DNA from: Mycobacterium sp. shizuoka-1
GTDB taxonomy: Bacteria; Actinomycetota; Actinomycetes; Mycobacteriales; Mycobacteriaceae
Direction: 5' to 3'
DNA length: 64,000 nt
NCBI RefSeq assembly: GCF_002723835.1
Contig: NZ_BEWG01000077.1
Span: 1 to 64,000, forward strand
Part shown: positions 8,018 through 15,892 of the stretch, in pieces
Layout of the letters: every line of letters begins with the position of its first letter
How positions within the stretch are numbered: position 1 is the first letter of the stretch
Program-made: the position numbers and the translations under genes
The notes under the pieces: model-generated
Databases searched by the model: none
What the model was told of the DNA's origin: nothing
What the model saw: only the letters and a program-made list of their open reading frames with translations

Positions 8018-8833
8018 ATGGGTGAACTCGACGGCAAAGTCGCCCTGATCACCGGCGCGGCCCGCGGCCAGGGCCGTGCGCACGCAGTCAAGCTGGCCTC
8101 CGAGGGCGCCAGCATCATCGCGGTCGACCTGTGTCAGCAGATCGCCAGCGTCCCCTACCCGCTGGCCACTCCGGAGGACATGGCCGCCACGGTCAAGCTC
8201 GTCGAGGACACCGGGGCCCGGATCGTCGCCCGGGAGGCCGATGTCCGCGACCGCTCGGCACTCAAGGCCGCGGTCTATCAGGGCATCGAGGAACTGGGTC
8301 GGCTCGACATCGCGATCGCGAACGCCGGCATCGCCCCGATGACCGACGAGAACGCCTGGCAGGACGTCATCGACGTCAACCTGACCGGGGTCTATCACAC
8401 CGTCGACGTGGCGATGAAGCCGATGATCAAGCAGGGCGACGGCGGTGCGATCGTGCTGACCAGCTCGGTGGCCGGCTTGGTCGGCATCGGCGCCCCGATC
8501 GCCGGATCGCTGGGTTACACCGTGGCCAAGCACGGTGTCGTCGGCCTGATGCGGGCTTATGCGAATTTCCTTGCCGCGTTCAATATCCGGGTCAACTCGG
8601 TCCATCCCGCCGGGGTGAACACCCCGATGATCGACAACGAGTTCACCCGGTCCTGGCTCGACGGTCTGGCCCAGCAGAACTTCGGCGGCCCGGACATGAC
8701 CAACGCCCTGCCGGTACAGACGCTGGAACCCGAGGACATCGCCAACGCGGTCTACTACCTGGTTTCCGACGCCGGCCGCTATGTCACCGGGGTGACGCTG
8801 CCCGTCGACGCAGGCTTCGTGAACAAGCGCTGA
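8018..8833 (+). CDS. Mycofactocin-type SDR oxidoreductase
   Basis: The 271-residue short-chain dehydrogenase has GAARGQGRAHAVKLASEGA at the nucleotide-binding turn, NAG at about residue 108, the catalytic Ser in LTSSVAG and YTVAKHG. The GQGR variant of the glycine motif plus the insertion around EGASIIAVDLCQQI mark the subfamily whose NAD cofactor stays bound and is thought to pass electrons to mycofactocin. It corresponds to Rv2750. A GAGGAAACGAGGA region lies upstream of the ATG. It is followed by the dimethylamine-monooxygenase-like genes 13-19 bp later, suggesting a role in a linked alcohol, aldehyde or amine oxidation. The substrate is unknown. Confidence 0.9.
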   Translation: MGELDGKVALITGAARGQGRAHAVKLASEGASIIAVDLCQQIASVPYPLATPEDMAATVKLVEDTGARIVAREADVRDRSALKAAVYQGIEELGRLDIAIANAGIAPMTDENAWQDVIDVNLTGVYHTVDVAMKPMIKQGDGGAIVLTSSVAGLVGIGAPIAGSLGYTVAKHGVVGLMRAYANFLAAFNIRVNSVHPAGVNTPMIDNEFTRSWLDGLAQQNFGGPDMTNALPVQTLEPEDIANAVYYLVSDAGRYVTGVTLPVDAGFVNKR

Positions 8834-8852
8834 GCACTACGATCGGGTGACG

Positions 8853-9383
8853 ATGACACCCGATCTGGCCCTCACCAGCGTCCCGACCTGGGCGGTGCAA
8901 CGCTGCTGCCCGCCGGCCGATCTGACCGGTCGCCATGCGACGGTGCTGGCCATCGGGGCCGACGCCGCCGAGATCGCCGCGCGGTGGGCCGACGAGATGA
9001 AAGCCGCACGTCCCGATGCGGATGTGCGGGTCCACCGGGTGGCCGACGCCACCGCGGCGTGCACCGCGCTGGAGACCGATCTGGCCGATGCGGTGGTCGG
9101 CTGGCGGCTGCTGCTGGCCGGCCCGGCGCACGCGTGCCTGCGGGTACGCGCCCGGGCGCTCGACCTCGGTGCCGCCGACGACGAGATCACCGTGGCCAGT
9201 ACCGACGTGGCGACCCGCGACATCTACTGCGCGCACTGCCGAGCCATCACCACCGCTCCGGTGGACCTGACCGAGGAGGTCAGCTGCCCGGGCTGCGGAC
9301 GTCACCTGCTGGTCTACCACCACGTCTCCCGGCGGCTCGGCGCGCACCTCGGCTTCGCCACCACGGCCGACCCGGCCCGATGA
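8853..9383 (+). CDS. DmmA-like subunit of a dimethylamine monooxygenase-type enzyme, with zinc ribbon
   Basis: The protein of about 176 residues has an alpha/beta N-terminal region and a C-terminal zinc ribbon CAHC...CPGC (IYCAHCRAITTAP and VSCPGCGRHLLVYHH), followed by HVSRRLGAHLGF. This arrangement matches the small subunit annotated as DmmA family in actinobacterial clusters with a PDR-type reductase and a DUF3445 protein, exactly the next two genes. Its role is presumably structural or electron-transfer linked. Start choice is open between GTG 8847 and ATG 8853. Its stop overlaps the next start by 4 nt (ATGA). Confidence 0.75.
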   Translation: MTPDLALTSVPTWAVQRCCPPADLTGRHATVLAIGADAAEIAARWADEMKAARPDADVRVHRVADATAACTALETDLADAVVGWRLLLAGPAHACLRVRARALDLGAADDEITVASTDVATRDIYCAHCRAITTAPVDLTEEVSCPGCGRHLLVYHHVSRRLGAHLGFATTADPAR

Positions 9384-10303
9384 GCACGCTCACCCTGGAG
9401 GTCGTCGGGATCGACGACCGGGTGCCCGAGATCAGAACCCTGACCCTGGCCCGTCCCGACCGCACCGTGCTGCCGTCGTTCACCCCGGGCAGCCATCTGG
9501 TGATCCAGTGGCCCGGCGGGGCCAACGCGTACTCGCTGACCGGCGAGACCGCGGCCCCGCGCGAGTACGTGGTGTCGGTGCTGGCGTGCCCGAACGGCCG
9601 CGGCGGATCGCGCTGGATACACCGGGATCTGTGCGTCGGCGCCACTGTCGAAGCCCATTCGCCGCGCAGCGCGTTCGCGCCCGTGCTGCGCGCCAGGCGA
9701 CATCTGTTGATCGCGGCCGGAATCGGTATCACCCCGATGGTGTCGCACCTGCGCAGCGCCCGGCGGTGGGGCCGCGACACGCAGCTGCTCTACGTTCACC
9801 GGCCGGGGCGGGGCGCCTATCTCGATGAAGTCGCCGCGCTCACCGACCACGCGTCGGTGTTCAGCGACCGCGCCGCCTTCCTGGCCGAGCTGCCACCGGC
9901 ACTGGCCGGCCAACCGTTCGGCACGCATGCCTACCTCTGCGGCCCAAGCCAATTCATCGACGATGTGGTGGCCACCGCCACCGCGCTGGGCTGGCCGCCG
10001 AGCCGCATCCACGTCGAGCACTTCGGCGGTGACCTGGCACCGGGTGATCCGTTCGAGGTCGAATTGGCGTCGAACGGCGAGGTTTTCACCGTCGAATCGG
10101 GTATCTCGCTGCTGGAGGCGCTGGCGATTCACGGGCACACCGTCCCCAGCCTGTGCCGCCAGGGGGTGTGCGGCGAATGCCGCGTGCCGGTGCGATCCGG
10201 CGTGGTGGTGCACCGCGACCTGTACCTGACCGACGAGGAGCGCCGCGGCGAGATGATGGCCTGTGTGTCAAGGGGATCCGGCCGGCTGGAGCTGGGACTG
10301 TGA
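9380..10303 (+). CDS. PDR/VanB-type ferredoxin reductase (DmmB-like), FMN and 2Fe-2S
   Basis: The 307-residue protein has three modules. A flavin-binding barrel (1-105) includes the PGSHLVIQWP and YSLTG motifs. An NAD-binding domain follows with LLIAAGIGITPMVSHLRSARR. A C-terminal plant-type ferredoxin has CRQGVCGECRVPV and a final MMACVS, giving the four cluster cysteines. This is the phthalate dioxygenase reductase layout. It would pass electrons from NAD(P)H to the haem-containing DUF3445 protein encoded next. Its start overlaps the upstream stop (ATGA) and its stop overlaps the next GTG by 4 nt, so the three genes are translationally coupled. Confidence 0.88.
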   Translation: MSTLTLEVVGIDDRVPEIRTLTLARPDRTVLPSFTPGSHLVIQWPGGANAYSLTGETAAPREYVVSVLACPNGRGGSRWIHRDLCVGATVEAHSPRSAFAPVLRARRHLLIAAGIGITPMVSHLRSARRWGRDTQLLYVHRPGRGAYLDEVAALTDHASVFSDRAAFLAELPPALAGQPFGTHAYLCGPSQFIDDVVATATALGWPPSRIHVEHFGGDLAPGDPFEVELASNGEVFTVESGISLLEALAIHGHTVPSLCRQGVCGECRVPVRSGVVVHRDLYLTDEERRGEMMACVSRGSGRLELGL

Positions 10304-11292
10304 CCGAGCTGGTATCCGCGCCCGACCTGGTGGCCTCCTTCCCCTTCCCGTACACCGCCGACTCCTACCGGTACAGCACCAACATCGGCCCGGCCGCTGC
10401 GGTCGTGACCACCGCGACCGGGCAGTGGGGCCGGCGGGTGGTCGACATCGACAGCGAGTACGCCCACGAACTCGCCGAGCGCAGGCGCATCCTGGCCGCC
10501 GACCCGTCCCGGCACGCGGTGTTGCCGCACATGCGCGTCGCCTGCTGGGACACCATGCTGGCGTTGATGACCGAGTTGGCCACCGGCTACCCGGCGACCA
10601 TGTCCCTGACCCGCGACGGTGACACCTGGCATTGGCGCAACGAATTGCTCGGCATTGCACAGGATTTCGTAATCGGCGACGATTCCAGCCTGCCGTGCGA
10701 TCCGCTGGCCTACATCGCCGGGCAGGTGCAGGAGGACATCGTCCTGCTCGACCAGCGCGACGGTGACCTGTTCGCCGACGCCGGGGTGGTGACGTTCGCC
10801 GCGGGCTGGTCGTTCGGGTTCGACGTCGGGATGACGTTTCTGGAGATCCACGGGCCGGTCCCCCGGCTGCGCGAAACCGGGGTGATCACCCGGGCCCGCG
10901 AGTTCCTGATGCGCCTGCAGGCAGGCGAGGCATACCGGCGCACCAATTGGTCGATGACGGTCGGACGCCGCCTGGACGTGTCCACCGAGACCTTTCCCGA
11001 GTGGCTGCCCGAACCCCGGGACCTCGACGCACTCGACGACGACGAGTTCGGGCGGCTCATCCATCTGCGGGTGGAGGTCCAGCACCTGATCCGGCTGCCG
11101 GAGTCCGGCGCGATCTGTTTTCTGATCCGCAGCTACATGCTGCCGCTGGCGGATGTCGCCACCGTCGAGGACTGGCGGGCCCGGATGGCGGCCGTACTGG
11201 CCGAATTGCCGGGTGACATGGCCGAATACAAAGGTCTGAGCGCGTACCGGGACCGCGCGGTGAGCTGGCTGAGGTCGCGCAGCGGAGACTAG
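10300..11292 (+). CDS. Haem-dependent oxidative N-demethylase family protein (DUF3445)
   Basis: The 330-residue protein belongs to DUF3445. Recognisable blocks are FPFPYTADSYRYSTNIGP at the start, WGRRVVDIDSEYAHELAERRRIL, LALYITG-type region replaced here by YIAGQVQEDIVLL, and FAAGWSFGFDVGM...IHGPVP in the middle. In characterised clusters (dmmDABC of methylotrophic bacteria) the DUF3445 subunit is the haem oxygenase that demethylates dimethylamine; here the substrate is inferred only from gene content. The start is GTG at 10300. Its TAG (10290-10292) shares nucleotides with the convergent rnj TAG (11289-11291 as printed), so the two genes end on one CTAG with no terminator space. Confidence 0.82.
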   Translation: MTELVSAPDLVASFPFPYTADSYRYSTNIGPAAAVVTTATGQWGRRVVDIDSEYAHELAERRRILAADPSRHAVLPHMRVACWDTMLALMTELATGYPATMSLTRDGDTWHWRNELLGIAQDFVIGDDSSLPCDPLAYIAGQVQEDIVLLDQRDGDLFADAGVVTFAAGWSFGFDVGMTFLEIHGPVPRLRETGVITRAREFLMRLQAGEAYRRTNWSMTVGRRLDVSTETFPEWLPEPRDLDALDDDEFGRLIHLRVEVQHLIRLPESGAICFLIRSYMLPLADVATVEDWRARMAAVLAELPGDMAEYKGLSAYRDRAVSWLRSRSGD

Positions 11293-12968
11293 ACCTCGAT
11301 GACGGTCGGCACGATCATCGGCTGCCGACGGTAGGTCTCCCCCACCCACTTGCCGACCGTGCGCCGCACCACCTGAGCGATCCGCACCGGATCGGTGACA
11401 TGGTCGGCGGCAAGCGATTCCAGCTCCGCCTGGACCCGGCGGGTGATCGGCTCCAGCGCCTTGGGATCTTCGGAGAAGCCGCGCGCGTAGAGATGCGGCG
11501 GCGCCGCCGGCTTGCCCGTCCCGCGGTGCAGCACAATCGTCGCCGCGATGAATCCAGAGCTCAGGATCAGCCGCTCACCCAGCGTCGCGTCGCCCACATC
11601 GCCGGTGATGAGCCCGTCGACGAACATCTTGCCCACCGGAACCGCGCCCGCGATGGCGACCCGGCCGCCGACCAGGTCGACGCTGACGCCGCTCTCGGCG
11701 ACCACGATGTTCTCCTCGGGCACGCCGCTGCGGGCGGCGAGCTTGGCGTTGGCGCGCAGCATCCGCCAGGTGCCGTGCACCGGCATCACGTTGCGCGGCC
11801 GCACCCCGTTGTAGAGGAACAGCAGCTCACCGGAATAGGCGTGACCCGAAACGTGCACGCGGACTTGCTGATTCGTCACGACCCTGGCACCGATCTTGGC
11901 CAGGTCGTCGATCACGCCGTAGACCGCTTCCTCGTTGCCGGGGATCAGCGATGACGACAGGATGATGAGGTCGTTGGAGGTCACCGTGATGCTGCGATGC
12001 TCGCCGCGCGACATCCGCGACAGCGCCGCCATCGGTTCGCCCTGCGTGCCGGTGGTGATCAGGACCACCTGCCCGGGCGCCATCTCCTCGGCCATCGCGA
12101 TGTCCACGACGTCGCGGTCCTCTACGTGCAGGAAACCCAGTTCGCGGGCGATCGCCATGTTGCGCAGCATGGACCGGCCGACGAACGACACCCGCCGGCC
12201 CAACGCGATGGCGGCATCGACGATCTGCTGAACCCGGTCGACGTTGGAGGCGAAGCACGCGACGATCACCCGCTGCCCGTCGGCACCGCGCATCAGCCGG
12301 TGCAGGGTTGGGCCGATCTCGCTCTCCGACGGTCCCACACCCGGGATCTCGGAGTTGGTCGAGTCGCACAGCAGCAGGTCCACCCCGGCGTCGCCGAGCC
12401 GGGACATCCCCGGCAGGTCGGTCGGGCGGCCATCGAGGGGCAATTGGTCGAGTTTGATGTCGCCGGTGTGCAGCACGGTGCCCGCCCCGGTGTGCACCGC
12501 GATCGCCAGCGCGTCCGGGATCGAATGGTTGACCGCGAAGTACTGGCACTCGAACACCCCGTGCGTACTGCGCTGACCCTCGGCGACTTCGACGAACACC
12601 GGAGTGATCCGATGCTCGCGGCATTTGGCGGCCACCAGCGCCAGGGTGAACTTCGAACCCACCACCGGGATGTCGCCCCGCATCTTCAGCAGGAACGGGA
12701 TGGCACCGATGTGGTCCTCGTGGGCGTGGGTCAGGACCAGGGCTTCGACGTCGTCGAGCCGGTCTTCGATGAGGCGCAGATCCGGCAGGATCAAGTCGAC
12801 GCCGGGCTCGTCGTGGTTGGGGAACAACACCCCGCAGTCGATGATCAGCAACCGGCCGAGATGCTCGAAAACGGTCATGTTGCGGCCGATTTCGTTGATA
12901 CCGCCCAGCGCCGTCACACGCAGGCCTCCCGGGGCCAGCGGCCCGGGAGGTGACAGCTCGGAGTTCAT
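11289..12968 (-). CDS. rnj: Ribonuclease J
   Basis: The 559-residue metallo-beta-lactamase/beta-CASP nuclease has the zinc motif HAHEDH (residues 81-86), later HTGDIKLDQLP and the beta-CASP blocks CDSTNSEIPGVGPSE and TTGTQGEPMAALSRM. VHVSGHAYSGEL and MPVHGTWRML follow. It has 5'-3' exo- and endonuclease activity in RNA processing. Length and sequence match Rv2752c closely, ending in YRRQPMIVPTVIEV as in M. tuberculosis. The ATG at 12968 was chosen over one 18 codons upstream, which would overlap dapA. It lies 22 bp after dapA in a thyX-dapA-rnj array. Confidence 0.97.
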   Translation of the reverse strand: MNSELSPPGPLAPGGLRVTALGGINEIGRNMTVFEHLGRLLIIDCGVLFPNHDEPGVDLILPDLRLIEDRLDDVEALVLTHAHEDHIGAIPFLLKMRGDIPVVGSKFTLALVAAKCREHRITPVFVEVAEGQRSTHGVFECQYFAVNHSIPDALAIAVHTGAGTVLHTGDIKLDQLPLDGRPTDLPGMSRLGDAGVDLLLCDSTNSEIPGVGPSESEIGPTLHRLMRGADGQRVIVACFASNVDRVQQIVDAAIALGRRVSFVGRSMLRNMAIARELGFLHVEDRDVVDIAMAEEMAPGQVVLITTGTQGEPMAALSRMSRGEHRSITVTSNDLIILSSSLIPGNEEAVYGVIDDLAKIGARVVTNQQVRVHVSGHAYSGELLFLYNGVRPRNVMPVHGTWRMLRANAKLAARSGVPEENIVVAESGVSVDLVGGRVAIAGAVPVGKMFVDGLITGDVGDATLGERLILSSGFIAATIVLHRGTGKPAAPPHLYARGFSEDPKALEPITRRVQAELESLAADHVTDPVRIAQVVRRTVGKWVGETYRRQPMIVPTVIEV

Positions 12969-12990
12969 CGCCGCAGCCCGGCCGGCGCCG

Positions 12991-13893
12991 TCACCGCAGG
13001 ACTCCCGCAGCGCGGAGGTCACCGGCCAGCTCGTCGAGCTGCTCGGGGGTGGCCGGCATCTGCGGCAGCCGCGGCTCGCCGACGTCGATGCCCTGCAACC
13101 GCAGCCCGGCCTTCGCCAAGGTGACTCCGCCGAGGCGGGCCTGCGCGGCGTTCAGCGGAGCCAGCGTCACACCGATCTTGCGAGCGGTGGCGATGTCCCC
13201 GGAGTTGAAGGCGGACAACATGTCCCGCAATTGGCTGGCGGCCAGGTGGCCCCACACGCTGATGAAGCCGACCGCGCCCATGGTGAGCCAGGGCAGGTTC
13301 AGCGCATCGTCGCCGGAGTAGTAGGCCAGCCCCGTCTCGGCCATGATCGCCAAGCCGCCATGCAGATCGGCCTTGGCGTCTTTGACCGCGACGATGTTCG
13401 GGTGCCTCGACAGAGTGCGCATGGTGTCCCACTCGATCCCGATGACCGAACGTGGCGGGATGTCGTAGAGGATCACCGGCAGGTCGGTGGCGTCGGCCAC
13501 GGTGGTGAAGTGGGCGACCAGCCCCGCCTGTGGGGGCCGCGAATAGTAGGGCGTGACGACCAGCAGGCCGTGCGCGCCTTCGGCGGCGGCAGCCTTGGCC
13601 AGGTGCACACTGTGCGCGGTGTCGTAGGTGCCGGCCCCGGCGATGATGCGGGCGCGGTCGCCGACCGCGTCGAGGACCGCGCGCAGCAGGGCCAGCTTCT
13701 CCGCATCGGTGGTGGTCGGCGACTCGCCAGTGGTGCCGGACAGCACCAACCCGTCGCACCCGGAGTCGACCAGGTGGGTGGCCACCCGCGCCGCGGTGGC
13801 GGTGTCCAGCGTGCCGTCGGGCTTGAACGGCGTCACCATCGCGGTCAGAACGGTGCCCAGACGGGCGCTGACGTCGAATCCGCTGGTACTCAC
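12991..13893 (-). CDS. dapA: 4-hydroxy-tetrahydrodipicolinate synthase
   Basis: The 300-residue TIM-barrel lyase condenses pyruvate with aspartate semialdehyde in lysine and diaminopimelate synthesis. Visible signatures are GTTGESPTTTDAEK, the Tyr of VVTPYYSRPPQ and the Schiff-base Lys in PNIVAVKDAKADL, then YYSGDDALNLPW. The GTG at 13893 gives the same length as Rv2753c and has an AGGTGG ribosome site; a GTG two codons upstream is possible. It is transcribed after thyX; the 82-bp gap between them is made of tandem repeats. Confidence 0.96.
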   Translation of the reverse strand: MSTSGFDVSARLGTVLTAMVTPFKPDGTLDTATAARVATHLVDSGCDGLVLSGTTGESPTTTDAEKLALLRAVLDAVGDRARIIAGAGTYDTAHSVHLAKAAAAEGAHGLLVVTPYYSRPPQAGLVAHFTTVADATDLPVILYDIPPRSVIGIEWDTMRTLSRHPNIVAVKDAKADLHGGLAIMAETGLAYYSGDDALNLPWLTMGAVGFISVWGHLAASQLRDMLSAFNSGDIATARKIGVTLAPLNAAQARLGGVTLAKAGLRLQGIDVGEPRLPQMPATPEQLDELAGDLRAAGVLR

Positions 13894-13902
13894 GGCCACC
13901 TA

Positions 13903-13986
13903 GATTACCCGGTCGGCATCGGCGCCTCCGCGATTACCCGGTCCGCCTCAGGCCTCGGTGATTACCCGGTCGGCCTCAGACCTCCG
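13903..13986. repeat. Three tandem copies of a 28-29 bp unit between dapA and thyX
   Basis: Copies begin at 13903, 13932 and 13960, each starting GATTACCCGGTCGGC (second copy with GTCCGC) and continuing as a CCTC/GCCTC-rich tail. The last copy contains the thyX stop codon, so the array looks like tandem duplication of the thyX 3' end. The period is not a multiple of three and the array is non-coding. Copy number may vary between strains. Confidence 0.85.
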
Positions 13987-14725
13987 TGGCCAGCGGGGAG
14001 GTCGCCACCTCGGTCCCGTCGGCCAGTTCGGAGATCTCGAAGTCGGCGAATACCGCGGGCGCGACGTCGGCCAGCTGGCGCAGGCAGGCGATCGCCAGCC
14101 GGCGAATCTCCACATCGGCGTGTTCGCTGGCCCGCATCGCGATGAAATGCCGCCAGGCCCGGTAGTTCCCGCTGACGACGATGCGGGTCTCGGTGTCGTT
14201 GGGCAGCACCGCCCGCGCGGCCTGCCGCGCTTGTTTGCGGCGCAGCGTCCCGGGCTGGTCGGCGAACTTGGCTTCCAGCCGTGTCAGTAGCTCCAGGTAG
14301 GCGGCCCGGCTGGCGTCGGCCGCGTCCAGCAGGATCTGCCGCAGCTCCGGGTCGTCCTCCAGCCCGGGCGGCACCACCACCTGGGCATCGTCCTCGGGCA
14401 CGTAGCGCTGGGACAGCTGCGAGTAGGAGAAATGCCGGTGCCGGATCAGTTCGTGGGTGCACGACCGCGAGATGCCGGTGATGTAGAACGACACCGACGC
14501 ATGCTCGAGCACCGAAAAGTGCCCCACGTCGATGATGTGCTTGAGGTAGGCCGCGTTGGTGGCGGTCCGTGGATTCGGCTTGGACCAGCTCTGATAGCAG
14601 GCGCGGCCGGCGAACTCCAGCAGTGCCTGGCCGCCGTCGGCGTCGGTGCTCCAGGGCACGTCCTCGGGGGCGGTGAACTCGGTCTTGGCGATCAGCTGCA
14701 CGCGCAGCGGCGCGGTCTCGGCCAC
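13976..14725 (-). CDS. thyX: FAD-dependent thymidylate synthase ThyX
   Basis: The 249-residue protein has the ThyX signature RHR-x7-S at residues 95-105 (RHRHFSYSQLSQRYVPE), preceded by HFSVLEHASVSFYI and followed by the flavin/dUMP-binding SGNYRAWRHFI block. It methylates dUMP using methylenetetrahydrofolate and reduced FAD. The start is GTG. The window also contains thyA with dfrA, so both thymidylate synthase types are present, as in M. tuberculosis. It heads a thyX-dapA-rnj transcription unit. Confidence 0.96.
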   Translation of the reverse strand: MAETAPLRVQLIAKTEFTAPEDVPWSTDADGGQALLEFAGRACYQSWSKPNPRTATNAAYLKHIIDVGHFSVLEHASVSFYITGISRSCTHELIRHRHFSYSQLSQRYVPEDDAQVVVPPGLEDDPELRQILLDAADASRAAYLELLTRLEAKFADQPGTLRRKQARQAARAVLPNDTETRIVVSGNYRAWRHFIAMRASEHADVEIRRLAIACLRQLADVAPAVFADFEISELADGTEVATSPLATEV

Positions 14726-14915
14726 GGGCTCACCTTAGTGCGCACGCCGCACCGGTGCGCTCGGCCTCCCACCGCGGTCCGCAACGGCGGCAGGCTTCCC
14801 CCGATCGGCGGACCCGAGGTTCATCCGCCGAAACAGCCGCTCGACCGACAGCCTCGATCACCGAACTGCGCGACAGTACTGGCGGCAGATCCGGAAAACC
14901 CGAGAGGTGGGCACC
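14726..14915. other. Intergenic region between divergent thyX and the ACP-LuxE-LuxC operon
   Basis: No gene is visible in this 190-bp stretch. It holds two GC-rich hairpins: GCGCAC...GTGCGC at about 14740-14760, and CGGCGGA (14806-14812) with TCCGCCG (14824-14830) around an 11-nt loop. A purine-rich GAGAGGTGGG lies before the ACP start. It must contain divergent promoters, but I cannot point to convincing -10/-35 elements. Confidence 0.5.
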
Positions 14916-15140
14916 GTGGACGAGAAGATGAACGCCGCCATCAGGTCAGCGTTGCGGTTGGACTCCTCCGTGGACCTGACGACGCTGGAGTATCACGAAA
15001 GCCCCGGCTGGGATTCGGTGGGCCACATGGCCCTGGTGGCCGCGCTGGAGCTCGAGTTCGACTGCATGCTCGACACCGACGAGATCCTCGAGATGAACAG
15101 CTACGCCAGGATCACCTCGATCATGGCCGGCCATGTCTGA
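14916..15140 (+). CDS. Acyl carrier protein (small, stand-alone)
   Basis: The 74-residue protein has the 4'-phosphopantetheine site GWDSVGHM with Ser34, an acidic second helix (LVAALELEFDCMLDTDEIL) and the usual C-terminal segment. It should carry acyl chains for the enzymes encoded behind it. A GTG at 14916 has GAGAGG at good spacing; another in-frame GTG lies at 14907. It overlaps the next gene by 8 bp. Activation would need a phosphopantetheinyl transferase such as PptT, encoded at 56.0-56.7 kb, or AcpS. It is not the housekeeping AcpM, which is longer and sits with kasA/kasB. Confidence 0.88.
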   Translation: MDEKMNAAIRSALRLDSSVDLTTLEYHESPGWDSVGHMALVAALELEFDCMLDTDEILEMNSYARITSIMAGHV

Positions 15141-15891
15141 GCGGTTCGGGCTGACCGGCCGGGTCGGTGTGGTCACCGGCGCCGCGCGCGGAATCGGTGC
15201 CGCGGTCGCGGCAACACTGGCCGCGGAGGGCATGGACCTCATCCTCAACGATCACGGCGACCCCGACCGGCTGGATCTGTGCGCCCAGGAAATCCGTACG
15301 GCCTTCGGCGTCGCGGTGCAGACGCACCAGGGTGACATCGCCGAACCGGCGACGTCGGCGGAGTTGTCCAAGCGCGCCTTCACCTCCCACCGACGTCTCG
15401 ACGTGTGGGTGAACAACGCCGGTGTCCTGCTCGACGGCTTGATCGGGATGATTCCCCCCGCGGACATCGACCGGGTGGTCGGGGTCAACCTGCTCGGGGT
15501 CCTGCACGGCACTCAGCAGGCGGCCCGGCTGATGACCCGCGGCGGCGGGGGGTCGATCGTCAACGTCTCGTCCATCACCGGGCGTTTCGGCAACAAGGGA
15601 CAGCTCGTCTACGGCGCAGCGAAGGCCGGTGTGATCGGCGCCACGCTCTCGGCTGCAAAGGAATTGGCCCCGAACAACATCCGGGTCAACGCCGTGGCCC
15701 CCGGGCTGATCGAGACCGACATGGCGGCGCAGCTGCCCGCCGCGGGCTTCGCCGAACGCATGGCATCGATCGGCATGAACCGGATCGGGACGCCGCGGGA
15801 CGTCGCCGACTGCGTACTTTTTCTGGCATCGGACCTGTCGCGGTACGTGACGGGTCAGGTGATCGGCGTCGACGGTGCGATGGTGATCTGA
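15133..15891 (+). CDS. FabG-like short-chain dehydrogenase (3-oxoacyl-ACP reductase type)
   Basis: The 252-residue SDR has TGAARGIGAAVA at the cofactor turn, NNAGV near residue 93, catalytic Ser in NVSSITGRFG, Tyr/Lys in YGAAKAGV and PGLIETDM after it. The C-terminal DLSRYVTGQVIGVDGAMVI is the usual FabG ending. It probably reduces a 3-oxoacyl group bound to the ACP encoded just upstream. It overlaps the ACP by 8 bp and stops 1 bp before the AMP ligase. Substrate chain length is unknown. Confidence 0.88.
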   Translation: MSERFGLTGRVGVVTGAARGIGAAVAATLAAEGMDLILNDHGDPDRLDLCAQEIRTAFGVAVQTHQGDIAEPATSAELSKRAFTSHRRLDVWVNNAGVLLDGLIGMIPPADIDRVVGVNLLGVLHGTQQAARLMTRGGGGSIVNVSSITGRFGNKGQLVYGAAKAGVIGATLSAAKELAPNNIRVNAVAPGLIETDMAAQLPAAGFAERMASIGMNRIGTPRDVADCVLFLASDLSRYVTGQVIGVDGAMVI

Positions 15892-15892
15892 G

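Noticed and set aside
12604..14145. 513-codon plus-strand frame across rnj and dapA
   Set aside because: Antisense to conserved genes and composed of low-complexity sequence; it passes through the tandem repeats only by chance.
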